Below, in pieces: positions 8,906 to 19,105 of a stretch of DNA of 39,273 nucleotides (within the stretch, counting starts at the first letter, position 1; each line of letters begins with the position of its first letter). The translations under genes and the position numbers were made by a program. The stretch is from Chloroflexota bacterium. Its GTDB lineage: Bacteria; Chloroflexota; Anaerolineae; Aggregatilineales; Phototrophicaceae. A model generated the notes under the pieces. The model was not told the DNA's origin. It searched no databases and saw only the letters and a list, made by a program, of their open reading frames with translations. Location of the stretch: positions 1 to 39,273 of the forward strand of contig QUBZ01000036.1 of NCBI GenBank assembly GCA_014338005.1, in the 5' to 3' direction.

Positions 8906-8934
8906 CTGTCCGTTTTCTGTCCGCGCCCTGTCCG
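8906..8934 (+). promoter_or_regulatory. Three phased CTGTCCG direct repeats (Pho-box-like)
   Basis: CTGTCCG occurs at 8906, 8917 and 8928, an exact 11-bp period with 4-bp spacers. The geometry equals the PhoB/OmpR-family box, in which 7-bp CTGTCAT half-sites are separated by 4 bp. It lies 73 bp before a short ORF with a strong ribosome site. The binding protein is unknown; no response regulator is encoded in the window. Confidence 0.5.
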
Positions 8935-9006
8935 AAAAACGAAGATTTCGTCCTCGCTTCCTGAGATGCTGGATACGTCCGTTGAGAGCATAACAGGAGA
9001 TAAACG

Positions 9007-9060
9007 ATGGTCTTCGAACTGCCGCCCGGATACCCGCCCGACCCGCCGCCGCAGCGGTAA
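9007..9060 (+). CDS. Proline-rich microprotein, 17 aa
   Basis: ATG at 9007 is preceded by AGGAGA with a 6-nt spacer, one of the best ribosome sites in the window. The product is MVFELPPGYPPDPPPQR. It contains PPG, PPD and PPP, the motifs known to stall ribosomes without elongation factor P. Phased repeats lie upstream (8906-8934) and a hairpin lies 22 bp downstream, so the stretch has the parts of an independent transcription unit. No gene follows on this strand for it to control as a leader, so a stand-alone peptide is likelier. Role unknown; it could still be a fortuitous ORF. Confidence 0.4.
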   Translation: MVFELPPGYPPDPPPQR

Positions 9061-9082
9061 ACGCGGGGAAAATCGCTGCAAG

Positions 9083-9108
9083 CCAGACCCGCCCTAAAGC
9101 GGGTCTGG
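9083..9108. terminator. Hairpin ending the microprotein unit and the TPR gene
   Basis: CCAGACCCGC (9083-9092) and GCGGGTCTGG (9099-9108) pair perfectly around CCTAAA. The hairpin spans the stop codon of the minus-strand TPR gene. T-runs are weak on both sides, so it may be only a partial terminator. Confidence 0.55.
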
Positions 9109-10338
9109 AGCGTTGTTTAAAAGTTCATCCCGCGTGTCGGCGATGAGTTTACGCAGCCGCTCGCGTTTGAGGATGTAAGACGGCAGCCCCGCGCAGATTT
9201 TTTCCGCTTCGTCCAGCCACCGCAGGCCGGTTTCGCGGTTCCCGGCCCGCCCTTCCAGATAAGCCAGCGCCTGATACGCATTGGCTAACTCATACTGATT
9301 GTTGAGCAGCTTCCAGTATTCAAGGCTGATTTTGAGGTTTTCGCGCGCGGACTCCAACTGGCCCAGGCCGGTTTCCGCCAGCGCCAGCGCATGGTGCGAC
9401 ATGGCGATGTCATACGGGCTTTCCTGGTTTTTGAACGCCCGATATGCCATCTGAAGCCAATTTTTGGCGGCGGCCCACTCCTGGCGCTGGAGGTTAACGG
9501 CCCCCTGTTCGTAGGCGCTCAGGCCGTACTGCCGGGCGTAGCCGGTTTCGGCAAACGCCTCGCGGGAAAGTTTCAAAAAACGCTCCGCCAGATCAAAGCG
9601 GCGCAGCTTGCGGTAAACGACCGCCAGCAGGAAAGCCGTTTGCGCCAGATACAGCCGCTCGTTTAAAAGCAGCCAGTATCCGTAGGCCGTCTGACCATGC
9701 CCCAGCGCCGCCTTCCAGTCTTCGATAAAGCCGTAAGCCGTTGCCAGCGTCTGGTGCGCCATGCCGACCAGCAGGTTGTTCTGCGCCTGCCGCATCAGAT
9801 AAACAACCTGATCGAGCAGTTCGGGGTCGTATTCGCCGTTTAAATGGTAGGTTTGCAGCCGCACCAGGCCGATGTACGCCGCCAGACGCATTTCCACCAG
9901 GCGGCGCTCTTTGGCGCGTTCGGCGGCGATCTCAAAGGATGTTCTGGCGCTGCCGGGTTTGCCGAATACGGCGTAGCTGGCGCCCAATTGGGTGAAAATC
10001 TGAATCTGCATTTCGCTGTCGCGCAAGTCCTGGGCGATGATGAGCGCATCGCGCAGCACTTTACCCCACTGCCGGGCATGGGCGCGCACCAGCGCATAAA
10101 ACGGAAACACGGTTATCAGCAGGGCTACCGCATCCTGGAAGCAGGGGGGGAACTGTAACTCCGTGTTGATGTCCTGGAGCAGTTCGGATTCGCGGCGAAG
10201 CAGCCAACCGGCATCCTGGGGATGATTACGAAGATAATGCAGCCATTCGCGCGTTTTATAAGGATAACCGGCATCGCCGGTTGATGAATCTAAGGGCATA
10301 ACCAGCCTTCGCGCATTTGTTTTAACGGGATATTTCAT
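9094..10338 (-). CDS. TPR-repeat protein
   Basis: Up to 414 aa and almost wholly helical, with about seven tetratricopeptide-like repeats from residue 80 on (AHQTLATAYGFIEDWKAALGH, HALALAETGLGQLESARENL, AYQALAYLEGRAGNRETGL). TPR proteins are scaffolds for protein contacts; this one looks like the sensor half of MalT/LuxR-type regulators but has no ATPase or DNA-binding domain. TATAAT at 10337-10342 overlaps the first ATG. If it is the -10, translation begins at the ATG at 10299, which has AAGG upstream and gives 401 aa. No signal peptide, so cytoplasmic. Partner unknown. Confidence 0.8.
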   Translation of the reverse strand: MKYPVKTNARRLVMPLDSSTGDAGYPYKTREWLHYLRNHPQDAGWLLRRESELLQDINTELQFPPCFQDAVALLITVFPFYALVRAHARQWGKVLRDALIIAQDLRDSEMQIQIFTQLGASYAVFGKPGSARTSFEIAAERAKERRLVEMRLAAYIGLVRLQTYHLNGEYDPELLDQVVYLMRQAQNNLLVGMAHQTLATAYGFIEDWKAALGHGQTAYGYWLLLNERLYLAQTAFLLAVVYRKLRRFDLAERFLKLSREAFAETGYARQYGLSAYEQGAVNLQRQEWAAAKNWLQMAYRAFKNQESPYDIAMSHHALALAETGLGQLESARENLKISLEYWKLLNNQYELANAYQALAYLEGRAGNRETGLRWLDEAEKICAGLPSYILKRERLRKLIADTRDELLNNAPDPL

Positions 10339-10342
10339 TATA
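10337..10342 (-). promoter_or_regulatory. Possible -10 element of the TPR gene
   Basis: The minus strand reads TATAAT, a perfect -10, overlapping the upstream ATG of the TPR gene. It argues for the downstream start at 10299. No good -35 is seen. Confidence 0.35.
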
Positions 10343-10371
10343 GCGCGGAAAATGGCTGCGTAAGCCGGCTT

Positions 10372-10408
10372 TTCACAAAAAATTGAGGGAGGCGCTGCCG
10401 CCTCCCTC
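10372..10408 (-). terminator. Rho-independent terminator of the sugar dehydrogenase gene
   Basis: GAGGGAGGCG (10385-10394) and CGCCTCCCTC (10399-10408) pair perfectly around CTGC. On the minus strand the stem is followed by AATTTTTTGTG, a T-run. Confidence 0.85.
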
Positions 10409-10416
10409 GAACAGGG

Positions 10417-11556
10417 TTAACCGGCCGGCTCGAACCGGAAGATGCTGCCGGCATGGCCGACCAGATACAGTTCGCCGGCTTCGTCTTCTCCAAACGAGCT
10501 GATGGATTCATTGGTATCCAGCCAGCGCACCGTCCGCCAGATGCCGGCCCCGTCGCGCCGGCTGGCGTAAACCATGCCGGAGCAGTAGTCGCCGAACAGG
10601 TAAGTACCCTGCAAATCCGGCAGCCGCTCGCCCCGGTAAACGTAACCGCCGGTGACGGAGCAGCCTTCGGAATGCGGGTACTCGAAAAACGGCGCGGTCA
10701 GCCCGGCGGGGGCGGCAGCGCGGGAATAAACGCGCGTGCCTTCCAGGAAGTTCCAGCCATAATTTTCGCCGCCGCTGCTGCCTGCCGGCTGGAAGTTCAC
10801 TTCCTCGATGGCGTTCTGCCCCACGTCGGCGATATACAGGTCGCCGGCGGCGCGGTCGAAGCTGAAGCGCCAGGGGTTACGCAGCCCCAGCGCCCAGATT
10901 TCCGGCGCGAAACCCGCCGCGTTCACAAACGGGTTATCCGACGGGATGGCGTAAGGCTCGGCGTTCACATCAATCCGCAGCATTTTACCCAGCAGCGCGG
11001 TAGGGTTCTGGCCGCTGCCTTGGGGGTCGCCTGCCGAGCCGCCGTCGCCCATGCCGATGTACAGGTAGCCATCCGGCCCGAAGGCGATGTGGCCACCGTT
11101 GTGATTGCCGAACGGCTGGGCGATTTGCAGGATGGTTTCGGCGCTGGCCGGGTCGGCACGGTTGGGATCATCCGCCGAAACGCGGTAGCGCACAACGGCG
11201 GTCGCGCCGTCCCGGTCGGTGTAGTTGACGAAAAACAGGCCGTTAGTTTCGTAATTCGGGTGGAAGGCCAGCCCCAGCAGGCCCTGTTCGTTGCCGCGTG
11301 TGCTGAGCCGGTCGGCGACATCCAGGAACGGCTGCGGCAGCAGCGCGCCGCCCGTATAAATCCAGATGCGCCCGTACTGCTCGACGATGAACAGCCGCCC
11401 GGAGGCATCTCCGGCGTGTGTAACCAGCACCGGGCGGTTGAAGCCGCCGACCACTTCGATCAGGCGCACGCCGGCGGGGTCGGGTATTCCCGTTTCCTGG
11501 GCGCGAACGGTGAATGCGCCTACAGCCAGCAGCACCAACGCCAGTAACTTTCTCAT
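10417..11556 (-). CDS. Secreted PQQ-dependent glucose/sorbosone dehydrogenase-like protein
   Basis: 379 aa with a clear signal peptide (MRKLLALVLLAVGAFTVRA). It is the soluble GDH/HHIP beta-propeller fold: EQYGRIWIY, GLLGLAFHPNY, the hallmark NHNGGHIAFGPDGYLYIGMG, LGLRNPWRFSFD, and YIADVGQNAIEEVN. These enzymes oxidise sugars or other aldoses outside the membrane with pyrroloquinoline quinone. The conserved histidine in GNHNGGHIAF fits the catalytic base. Substrate and PQQ source are not visible here. The start has GAGGAAT upstream. It is monocistronic, with its own terminator. Confidence 0.9.
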   Translation of the reverse strand: MRKLLALVLLAVGAFTVRAQETGIPDPAGVRLIEVVGGFNRPVLVTHAGDASGRLFIVEQYGRIWIYTGGALLPQPFLDVADRLSTRGNEQGLLGLAFHPNYETNGLFFVNYTDRDGATAVVRYRVSADDPNRADPASAETILQIAQPFGNHNGGHIAFGPDGYLYIGMGDGGSAGDPQGSGQNPTALLGKMLRIDVNAEPYAIPSDNPFVNAAGFAPEIWALGLRNPWRFSFDRAAGDLYIADVGQNAIEEVNFQPAGSSGGENYGWNFLEGTRVYSRAAAPAGLTAPFFEYPHSEGCSVTGGYVYRGERLPDLQGTYLFGDYCSGMVYASRRDGAGIWRTVRWLDTNESISSFGEDEAGELYLVGHAGSIFRFEPAG

Positions 11557-11800
11557 AGGTTATATTCCTCGTTTGACGGTTAATGGGGATGAACAGTGGG
11601 GTTTTGAGTCTCTTTAAGATACGACAATACCACCTTACCGCTTTCAGTGTACAGGAAATCCCGGCGAACGGACACGAATATTATGCAAACGTTAAAGTAG
11701 GAGCAGGTACGGGCGCGGGACGGCTCAAAAAAGGAAATGAAACTCTTACATAAAAGCCGCTGCTGCCGAAGAAAACGAAACAATGATTCCCGAAACACGC

Positions 11801-12346
11801 CTACGCCGGGAAGATGTCCTTCAGGGGGAGTTCAAAGCCGGGCAGCACCTCGCCGCCGTTGAGGATGCCGTCCATGCCTGCCGTGTGCATGGGCTGGCCG
11901 GGCGCGTACACGTCAACGCGCCGGAGATTGGGGTACATTTCCCAATACAGAATACCGGCTTCAATGTAAATTTCGCGCTTCGTTCGGATGTTAACGGCCA
12001 TATCGGTGGGGGAGATGATTTCGACAACCCATAGGGGCGGCTCAGGGTCAGGATACTCGTCGCTCATGGGGGTCGTCTTAAAGGCAAAATCGGGCGCGAC
12101 CACCTGTCCCTGAATGGCATACGCGCCATCGCCCCCGCTGATGTGGCAGGGTAAATTGTGTGTTTTGCAGAACGATTTGATTTCAAAAGCGAGATTGTAC
12201 GAAAGTTCGGAGTTGCTGGTTCGTCCCGGCATCTTTTCGACGATCTCCCCATTGATGAGTTCGAACAAGCGATCACTGTTTTCAGGACGCGCAACGAACG
12301 CCTGAAAATCCTCGATTGTCCACCCCCGCTGCTGTGAAAGCGCCAT
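11801..12346 (-). CDS. Uma2 family protein (putative PD-(D/E)xK endonuclease)
   Basis: 181 aa, matching the Uma2/DUF820 family that is greatly expanded in cyanobacteria and Chloroflexota. Visible motifs are FELINGEIVEK (28-38), VVAPDFAF (82-89), PLWVVEIISPTD (104-115) and the KREIYIEAGILYWEMYP block (123-139). Asp86 and Glu109 would be the metal ligands of the PD-(D/E)xK core. Family members are thought to act as nucleases linked to mobile or defence functions, but the role is unproven. GGAGTGA lies before the ATG. The 244 bp upstream of the dehydrogenase and downstream of this gene contain nothing I can support. Confidence 0.9.
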   Translation of the reverse strand: MALSQQRGWTIEDFQAFVARPENSDRLFELINGEIVEKMPGRTSNSELSYNLAFEIKSFCKTHNLPCHISGGDGAYAIQGQVVAPDFAFKTTPMSDEYPDPEPPLWVVEIISPTDMAVNIRTKREIYIEAGILYWEMYPNLRRVDVYAPGQPMHTAGMDGILNGGEVLPGFELPLKDIFPA

Positions 12347-14068
<1,722 letters not shown>

Positions 14069-14169
14069 GAAGGTGCTGAGTCGTTTTATGCGCTTTTGCG
14101 CTGTCAACCGGCACTCACCCCGGCCCGCTGATGTATCAGGTTTATCACCCATCTATGACGGAGCAGGTT

Positions 14170-14301
14170 ATGACAGACGCAGGGCAGTTACACCAAGACA
14201 GCATCATCTGCAGCTGTACGGGCAGGTGTGGAAATCATAAACGCGAACGCGGGAACAAAAGGGGCGGCCTTTTCGACCGCCCCGGCAAAACTGAACGCTG
14301 A
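14170..14301 (+). CDS. Possible cysteine-rich small protein
   Basis: A 43-codon ORF in the gap between the lyase and the cytochrome c gene, with GGAG 8-10 nt before the ATG. It contains ICSCTGRCGNHK, three closely spaced cysteines and a histidine that could bind a metal, then a basic tail. The frame can be opened upstream to 14131. It runs through the hairpin at 14261-14283, which argues against it. Low confidence. Confidence 0.2.
   Translation: MTDAGQLHQDSIICSCTGRCGNHKRERGNKRGGLFDRPGKTER
14261..14283. terminator. Hairpin between convergent lyase and cytochrome c genes
   Basis: GGGGCGG (14261-14267) and CCGCCCC (14277-14283) around a 9-nt loop. It lies between convergent stops and may end both transcripts, though the T-run is inside the loop rather than after it. 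Confidence 0.45.
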
Positions 14302-14309
14302 ACTGCGTC

Positions 14310-15329
14310 TTACGACCCCGGCGTGGTTTCCGGCGCAGGTTCGCCGCTTGGCGGGGCAGGCTCGCCGCCCGGCGCGGCGGGCATCACCCGGTCTTCCGGC
14401 TTCACGTCAGGAAGCTGGCGAATCCAGGCCACCAACGCTTGAACATCCTCGCTGGGCATGTGCTGGTACGAAAACCAGGGCATCCCCAGCGCCATCTCGC
14501 CATCGTTTTTGATACCGGTAGTGATGACGGCGGCGAGTTCTTCCTCGGTGTAATCGCCGACGTTAAACGGCAGCAGCGACGCCCCGACCAGATCGCCCCA
14601 GGGCAGCCCCTGCGGATACGGCGCGGCGATAAACATCTCGTTCACCTGCCCGTGACAGTGCATACAGGACGCCTGGTTCGCCAGGTAGCCGCCGCGCTGC
14701 ACCGGGTCGCTGAAGTCCGGCGCCGGCACCTGTATGCCGGCCATCGCGTCCTTCATGGCGGCCCATCCCTGGCCCAGCGCCTCGCGGCTCAAAAACGGCA
14801 CGAAAAATTCCGCTTCCGGGATGTCTATCTCCACCGGCTCCAGGCTGCGTAGGTAAGCGATGATGTCACTCATGTCCTGGTCGGTCATGGTGGCAAAAAG
14901 CGAGAAGCCCATGATCGGTGCCAGGCCGGTGCCATCGGGGCGCAGGCCGTAGCGGATGGCGTCTTCGATCTGTTCGTCCGTCCAGCCGCCAAGCTGCGTC
15001 AGATTGGCGGCATACACCGTCAGCATATCGGGGACAACGAACGGACGGCCCCCGGCCAGGCCGGAAGTCAGCGGGCTGGCTTCGGCATACGGCTCACCTT
15101 CAATATACGTGCCATGACATCCCACGCAGGCCATCTGCACGCGCGCCAGGTACTCGCCGCGTTCAACCGGATCATCGCTGGCCGGGTTGGGCGCGGTCGC
15201 GGCCAGTTCAGCTTCGGTCGGTGTCATCAACGCCGGATCAAATTCCTCCTGCGCCGCAGCGATTAAAACCGCCGCCAGAAGCGCAGCCACCACTACCCCC
15301 CCTACCAGAACTACTCTAAACAAACGCAT
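14310..15329 (-). CDS. Exported dihaem cytochrome c
   Basis: 339 aa with an N-terminal membrane anchor or signal (residues 4-26). It carries two class I cytochrome c domains: haem site CVGCH at 68-72 and CMHCH at 222-226. Met ligands are likely in the APIMGFS and MALGMPWFS segments. The C-terminal tail is Pro/Glu-rich and probably disordered. Such proteins shuttle electrons outside the membrane, as in the c-type subunits of alcohol, aldehyde or sorbosone dehydrogenases; the partner is not in this window. The frame is open to 15428, but ATG 15329 has GGAGG upstream and begins the signal sequence. The 260 bp to the next gene are AT-rich, with a CTTAA-ATTG-TTAAG repeat at 15453-15466. Confidence 0.9.
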   Translation of the reverse strand: MRLFRVVLVGGVVVAALLAAVLIAAAQEEFDPALMTPTEAELAATAPNPASDDPVERGEYLARVQMACVGCHGTYIEGEPYAEASPLTSGLAGGRPFVVPDMLTVYAANLTQLGGWTDEQIEDAIRYGLRPDGTGLAPIMGFSLFATMTDQDMSDIIAYLRSLEPVEIDIPEAEFFVPFLSREALGQGWAAMKDAMAGIQVPAPDFSDPVQRGGYLANQASCMHCHGQVNEMFIAAPYPQGLPWGDLVGASLLPFNVGDYTEEELAAVITTGIKNDGEMALGMPWFSYQHMPSEDVQALVAWIRQLPDVKPEDRVMPAAPGGEPAPPSGEPAPETTPGS

Positions 15330-15589
15330 ACATCCTCCAACATGGTGATATAGGTAAGGATAAAACAGATCACTGAATGCATTTGTGCATCCACTACACA
15401 TCATATGACGGTTCTTTGACATTTGCAACTACCGAAATTATATATTTTATATCTTAAATTGTTAAGTTTATTACAAATGCGTGCAATGGCAGCCGCCTAT
15501 CAAGCGTCAGGCGGGCGACTTGGAAAGACGGGCATTTCGCCCTATAGTTAATTAAAGATTCTTTCGACCGCACGCGGGTTAGAGGGTAT

Positions 15590-16891
15590 ATGGTTCGATT
15601 ATTCGCTCTGGCGGCGCTGGCGCTGACGCTCGTTTTTCCGGCAGCCGCACAGGAAGCCGCCCCGGATTATGCCGTGCGCCTTATTCGCGGGCGCTTCGCC
15701 GATCAAAACCGGCAGGCCGTCGTCGAATTTGAAGTGCAGAACATCGGCGGCGCGGCCAGAATCCCCGCGACTGCCCGGCTGGTGGTGATAACAACCGGCC
15801 AGGAAATCGCCACTGCGGCCATTCCGCCGCTGTCCGCCGGCCAGAGTTATACGGTTTCCCTGCCGTTTTCCACCGCCGCTTTTGCGCCCGGCAGCGTCGA
15901 GTCGCTGCGCGCCGCCGTCGGCGTGGATGAAGTCGAAGCCGCCGGCAGCCAGACCATTCAAAACAACTTCGCCCAGATCAGCCTGACCTTCCCGCAGGAC
16001 ATCCCGCCGGAAGCCACCCCATCACCCACGCCACCGGATGAGCCGGAGGCCTTCGCGCTCGATCTCTCCGACCCGGTTCAGGCAGCAGTGGCGGTCGTCG
16101 CTGCCGGCTTGTGCCTGATCGTGCTGCTGATCGGCATCATCATCGCCCGGCTGGTTTTCCGCCGCCCGCCGGATTTTGGCAGCTGGCAGCCGGCCTATAC
16201 CAGCCTGTTCACTGCCGACCCCAACTCAACGGCGGGCCGCCGCCAGCAGTGGCAGTCCTACGCCCAGAACGGCACCCTGCCGCCCATCTGTGCCGAAAAC
16301 AGCCTGCAAGCCTTCAAGCGGCTTTTTGGCGTGGACGGCGTGTATTTTTCCGGCTGGTCGGTGACGGCGGCGCGCGTCTGCCAGTATGATATGTACGGGC
16401 GCATCCATCGCAGCCAGGTTTTGGCGACCCCGCGCCTGGTGCGGCGGCTGAACGGCGTGGCGCGGCGTCAGCGTAAATTGAGCGCGGAGCAGATCGAAAA
16501 ACGGCTGCGCCCCGCCGCCCGCTGGCTGGCGAACCGCCTGCGCGCGCATATCAACGAACGCAGCGCGCCGCTGCCGGTGGCGCTGGATTTACGCTTCCAG
16601 GGCAAACACGGGGAAGTGCGGATTGTGTTTGAGCTGTACCGCTGCCAGCAGGGGGAGTGGATGCTGCTCGACCAGTGGGAGCCGGAAATGACCATCCCCG
16701 GCAAAACCATCACCGAAAGTTACACCTACACCTTTCACGGCCAGCGCCCCGGCGAAACACTCAAGGTTTTTTCGCAGCGTTTGCAGGATGAGCTGACCCG
16801 CACCCTGGCAGAGATGATACGCCCGCAGGTTTTTACCGATACCGCGCCGACCGAAGTGCCAACCCAGATTCGGCAGAAAAAAGTCGAGTGA
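15590..16891 (+). CDS. Single-pass membrane protein with extracellular CARDB-like domain
   Basis: 433 aa, no family that I recognise overall. A signal peptide (1-20) is followed by a ~120-residue exported beta domain (FEVQNIGGAARIPATARL is CARDB/BatD-like), a Pro/Thr-rich linker (140-155), one membrane segment (163-188) and a ~245-residue cytosolic region. The cytosolic part is helical and basic (RRLNGVARRQRKLSAEQIEKRLRPA) and then beta-rich, with no catalytic motif. The layout is that of a receptor or envelope scaffold. AGAGGG sits just before the ATG. It is divergent from the cytochrome c gene and convergent with the fasciclin gene. Confidence 0.75.
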   Translation: MVRLFALAALALTLVFPAAAQEAAPDYAVRLIRGRFADQNRQAVVEFEVQNIGGAARIPATARLVVITTGQEIATAAIPPLSAGQSYTVSLPFSTAAFAPGSVESLRAAVGVDEVEAAGSQTIQNNFAQISLTFPQDIPPEATPSPTPPDEPEAFALDLSDPVQAAVAVVAAGLCLIVLLIGIIIARLVFRRPPDFGSWQPAYTSLFTADPNSTAGRRQQWQSYAQNGTLPPICAENSLQAFKRLFGVDGVYFSGWSVTAARVCQYDMYGRIHRSQVLATPRLVRRLNGVARRQRKLSAEQIEKRLRPAARWLANRLRAHINERSAPLPVALDLRFQGKHGEVRIVFELYRCQQGEWMLLDQWEPEMTIPGKTITESYTYTFHGQRPGETLKVFSQRLQDELTRTLAEMIRPQVFTDTAPTEVPTQIRQKKVE

Positions 16892-16895
16892 ATCA

Positions 16896-16921
16896 ATAAG
16901 GCCGGGTTTCCCCGGCCTTAT
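16896..16921. terminator. Bidirectional terminator hairpin
   Basis: ATAAGGCCGGG (16896-16906) pairs perfectly over 11 bp with CCCGGCCTTAT (16911-16921) around TTTC, between convergent stop codons. A/T bases at both stem ends fit bidirectional termination. Confidence 0.75.
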
Positions 16922-16942
16922 CATTAGCATTCTCGGAGCGAA

Positions 16943-18529
16943 TTATTCGCTCGGTGGAACCAGCACGCCGTCAATCAGATGGATGACGCCGTTGGCAACT
17001 TCGATGTCCGTCACGGTCACTTCGATGGTGTCGTTCAGGAACACACGGCCATCGCGCACGGTCACGGTGATCTCCTCACCGGAAGCCGAAGTCAAGGTGG
17101 TGGAACCGGCCACGTCGGCGGCCATCAGCTTGCCGGGGACGATGTGGTACAGCAGGATATAGCGCGTGCCGGCGCTGTTAGGGTTATCGGCAATGGCGTT
17201 AAACGCGCCCAGTCCGATGGCCGAACGCAGCTTGACGAACGCATCGTTGGTCGGCGCGAACAGCGTGAACGGCCCGACCTGGTTAAGCATGGTGACGCCG
17301 CCGCCGAAGAAAGCGCCGCCGCTGCTGCCCAGCGCGTTCAGCGTGGACAGGTCGGCCAGCCCAGGCACCAGCGTACCGATGGTCGGCGTTTCGGGGCTTT
17401 TACCGGTCGCCGGGTTGGTAGCCAGCACCTTCACCTGGGGGTCGTCCGGCGTGCCGATGGCGGCCACGAAGTAATTAACGCCGGGAACCAGCAGCGTATT
17501 GGACAGGTCAAGGATGACCGGGCCGCCGCGCTGGAACGGCACAACCTGGAGATCATAAACATTGCCCGGTACGGTCAGGGTGTCCATACCGTCGTTGTCG
17601 CCGCGCGTGCCGGGGAAGGCCAGCGTGCGAATGACCGGCGTGCCGCCCGCCAGAATATCCACCGGCTCGACGCCTTCAATGGCGTGGAACACGCTCACGC
17701 GGGCGCTGCCCGCCGGGATGGGGCTGTAGTCTTCGACCAGGATTTGCGGCTTGAGCGTGCCGTTCGCCAGCGAGCCAACGGCGGCGACCGTCAGCCATTG
17801 GCCGCCTGCCAGTTCCAGGTCAACAGGGCCGATAGCGGCCTGGCTGATCGAAGTGCCGGCGGGGGCGACAGCCACGTTATAAACGCCGCCGGGCAGGGTC
17901 ATCCAGCCGGTCGCAACCGGGAATTCCAGCCCGCGAATGGCCGCCTGGCCGTTCACGTACACGTCAACAGCGGGGGTGTCCGGCGAGAAGTGCGCCACAC
18001 GCACCTTCACCTGCGACGCCGCTGCCACTTTGTCCGCCAGATCGCCGCTCGACGGCACCAGCACCGCGTCAATCACGTGGATGACGCCGTTGGACGCGCC
18101 GATATTGGAGGTGACGATCTTCACACTGTCGTTGATGAAAAACTCACCGTCTTTCCGTGTGATGGTGATCGGGCTGCCCTCAAGCGTGGCGCGATCCTGC
18201 ACGAACACAAAGCCGTTCTGGAGCAGGCTGCCGGACAGGACATGATACTGAAGCAGCGCCGTCAGGGTAGGAATATCGGACAGCAGGTTTTCTACCGTCC
18301 CCAGCGGCAGAGCCGCAAAAGCCGCATTGGTCGGAGCAAAGACCGTAAACGGCCCATCGCCGGCCAATGTCTCCGCCAGGCCGGCAGCCTGAACAGCAGC
18401 CACCAGGGTCGAGAAATCAGGGTTGGAAGCGGCGATGTCCACAATGGTGCTGCCGCCCTGAGCGAATGATGGAATCACCGCAAGGGCTAACAGCGCCAGC
18501 ACTGTGGTGAGAAAAAACAGTTTGCGCAT
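16943..18529 (-). CDS. Secreted FAS1-DUF4397-FAS1 protein
   Basis: 528 aa; signal peptide MRKLFFLTTVLALLALAVIPSFAQ. Residues ~28-160 form a fasciclin (FAS1) domain (TLVAAVQAAGL, TVFAPTNAAFAALP, YHVLSG, INDSVKIVTSNIGASNGVIHVID). Residues ~165-375 are two DUF4397 modules (VRVAHFSPDTPAVDVYVNG, then VSVFHAIEGVEPVDI). Residues ~380-528 form a second FAS1 (TLFAPTNDAFVKL, YHIVPG, ANGVIHLID). FAS1 domains mediate adhesion or ligand binding at the surface. No sortase signal or membrane anchor is seen, so it is probably secreted or matrix-bound. ATG 18529 has AAGGAGAA nine bases upstream; an upstream in-frame ATG at 18556 lacks that. Confidence 0.92.
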   Translation of the reverse strand: MRKLFFLTTVLALLALAVIPSFAQGGSTIVDIAASNPDFSTLVAAVQAAGLAETLAGDGPFTVFAPTNAAFAALPLGTVENLLSDIPTLTALLQYHVLSGSLLQNGFVFVQDRATLEGSPITITRKDGEFFINDSVKIVTSNIGASNGVIHVIDAVLVPSSGDLADKVAAASQVKVRVAHFSPDTPAVDVYVNGQAAIRGLEFPVATGWMTLPGGVYNVAVAPAGTSISQAAIGPVDLELAGGQWLTVAAVGSLANGTLKPQILVEDYSPIPAGSARVSVFHAIEGVEPVDILAGGTPVIRTLAFPGTRGDNDGMDTLTVPGNVYDLQVVPFQRGGPVILDLSNTLLVPGVNYFVAAIGTPDDPQVKVLATNPATGKSPETPTIGTLVPGLADLSTLNALGSSGGAFFGGGVTMLNQVGPFTLFAPTNDAFVKLRSAIGLGAFNAIADNPNSAGTRYILLYHIVPGKLMAADVAGSTTLTSASGEEITVTVRDGRVFLNDTIEVTVTDIEVANGVIHLIDGVLVPPSE

Positions 18530-18645
18530 GACTATTTTCTCCTTATTTATCAGCACGAGAAGGCCAGAGTGATAATAACATTTTTAAGATTAGTCGTCAA
18601 ATATTAGTCAAAACCTGAACACATCTGAGAGGAAGATGAGAAATG

Positions 18646-19095
18646 TCAACCTTTTGAGTCGTTTTCTCGTCCGCCGTCCCCCGCGCCCATTACGGCGTAA
18701 ATCAAAACGCCCACCGCCGCCAGCCCGAAGCCGCCGATGATGCCCACCGCTTGCAGCCAGCCGAAATAAATATCAGATGCGCCGTCGCGCAGGTGAGAGC
18801 CAAAACCCAGAATATCGGCGTAACCGGCCATCGCCGCCACCAGCAGCCCGGTGAGGGACAGCCGCACGCCGATCTGTTGGGACAGGGTGGCCGGTTGTAA
18901 CACGTAAAAGGTGAACTTCACGTAAATCAGCGCGCCCAGGATGAGCAGCAGAAAGCCGACCAGGATGGTCGTCACCTGAAGGATGCCGATGCCGCCCGCC
19001 GGTTCGATGCCGGTGACGCCGGGGAACAACCCCATCAGCGCGAGTACGATGCCCAATGCGCCCAGGGCGATTCCAAACTGCGCTACCCGAGGCAT
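18646..19095 (-). CDS. Small four-helix membrane protein
   Basis: 149 aa with four hydrophobic segments (about 5-25, 38-60, 78-98, 112-135) and a short charged C-terminus. I do not recognise the family. AAAGGATG precedes the ATG. It begins 10 bp after the M19 dipeptidase stop on the same strand, so the two are probably co-transcribed with this gene last. The 116 bp between it and the fasciclin start hold AT-rich sequence only. Confidence 0.7.
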   Translation of the reverse strand: MPRVAQFGIALGALGIVLALMGLFPGVTGIEPAGGIGILQVTTILVGFLLLILGALIYVKFTFYVLQPATLSQQIGVRLSLTGLLVAAMAGYADILGFGSHLRDGASDIYFGWLQAVGIIGGFGLAAVGVLIYAVMGAGDGGRENDSKG

Positions 19096-19105
19096 AAATC
19101 ATCCT

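Noticed and set aside
8975..8981. Fourth CTGTCCG-like heptamer
   Set aside because: Only GTCCG matches and it is off the 11-bp phase.
11580..11798. 72-codon minus-strand ORF between dehydrogenase and Uma2 genes
   Set aside because: No ribosome site, unusual composition, no motif.
16979..18469. 496-codon plus-strand ORF opposite the fasciclin gene
   Set aside because: Antisense to well-conserved FAS1 domains; composition (Arg/Gly/His-rich) is not protein-like.
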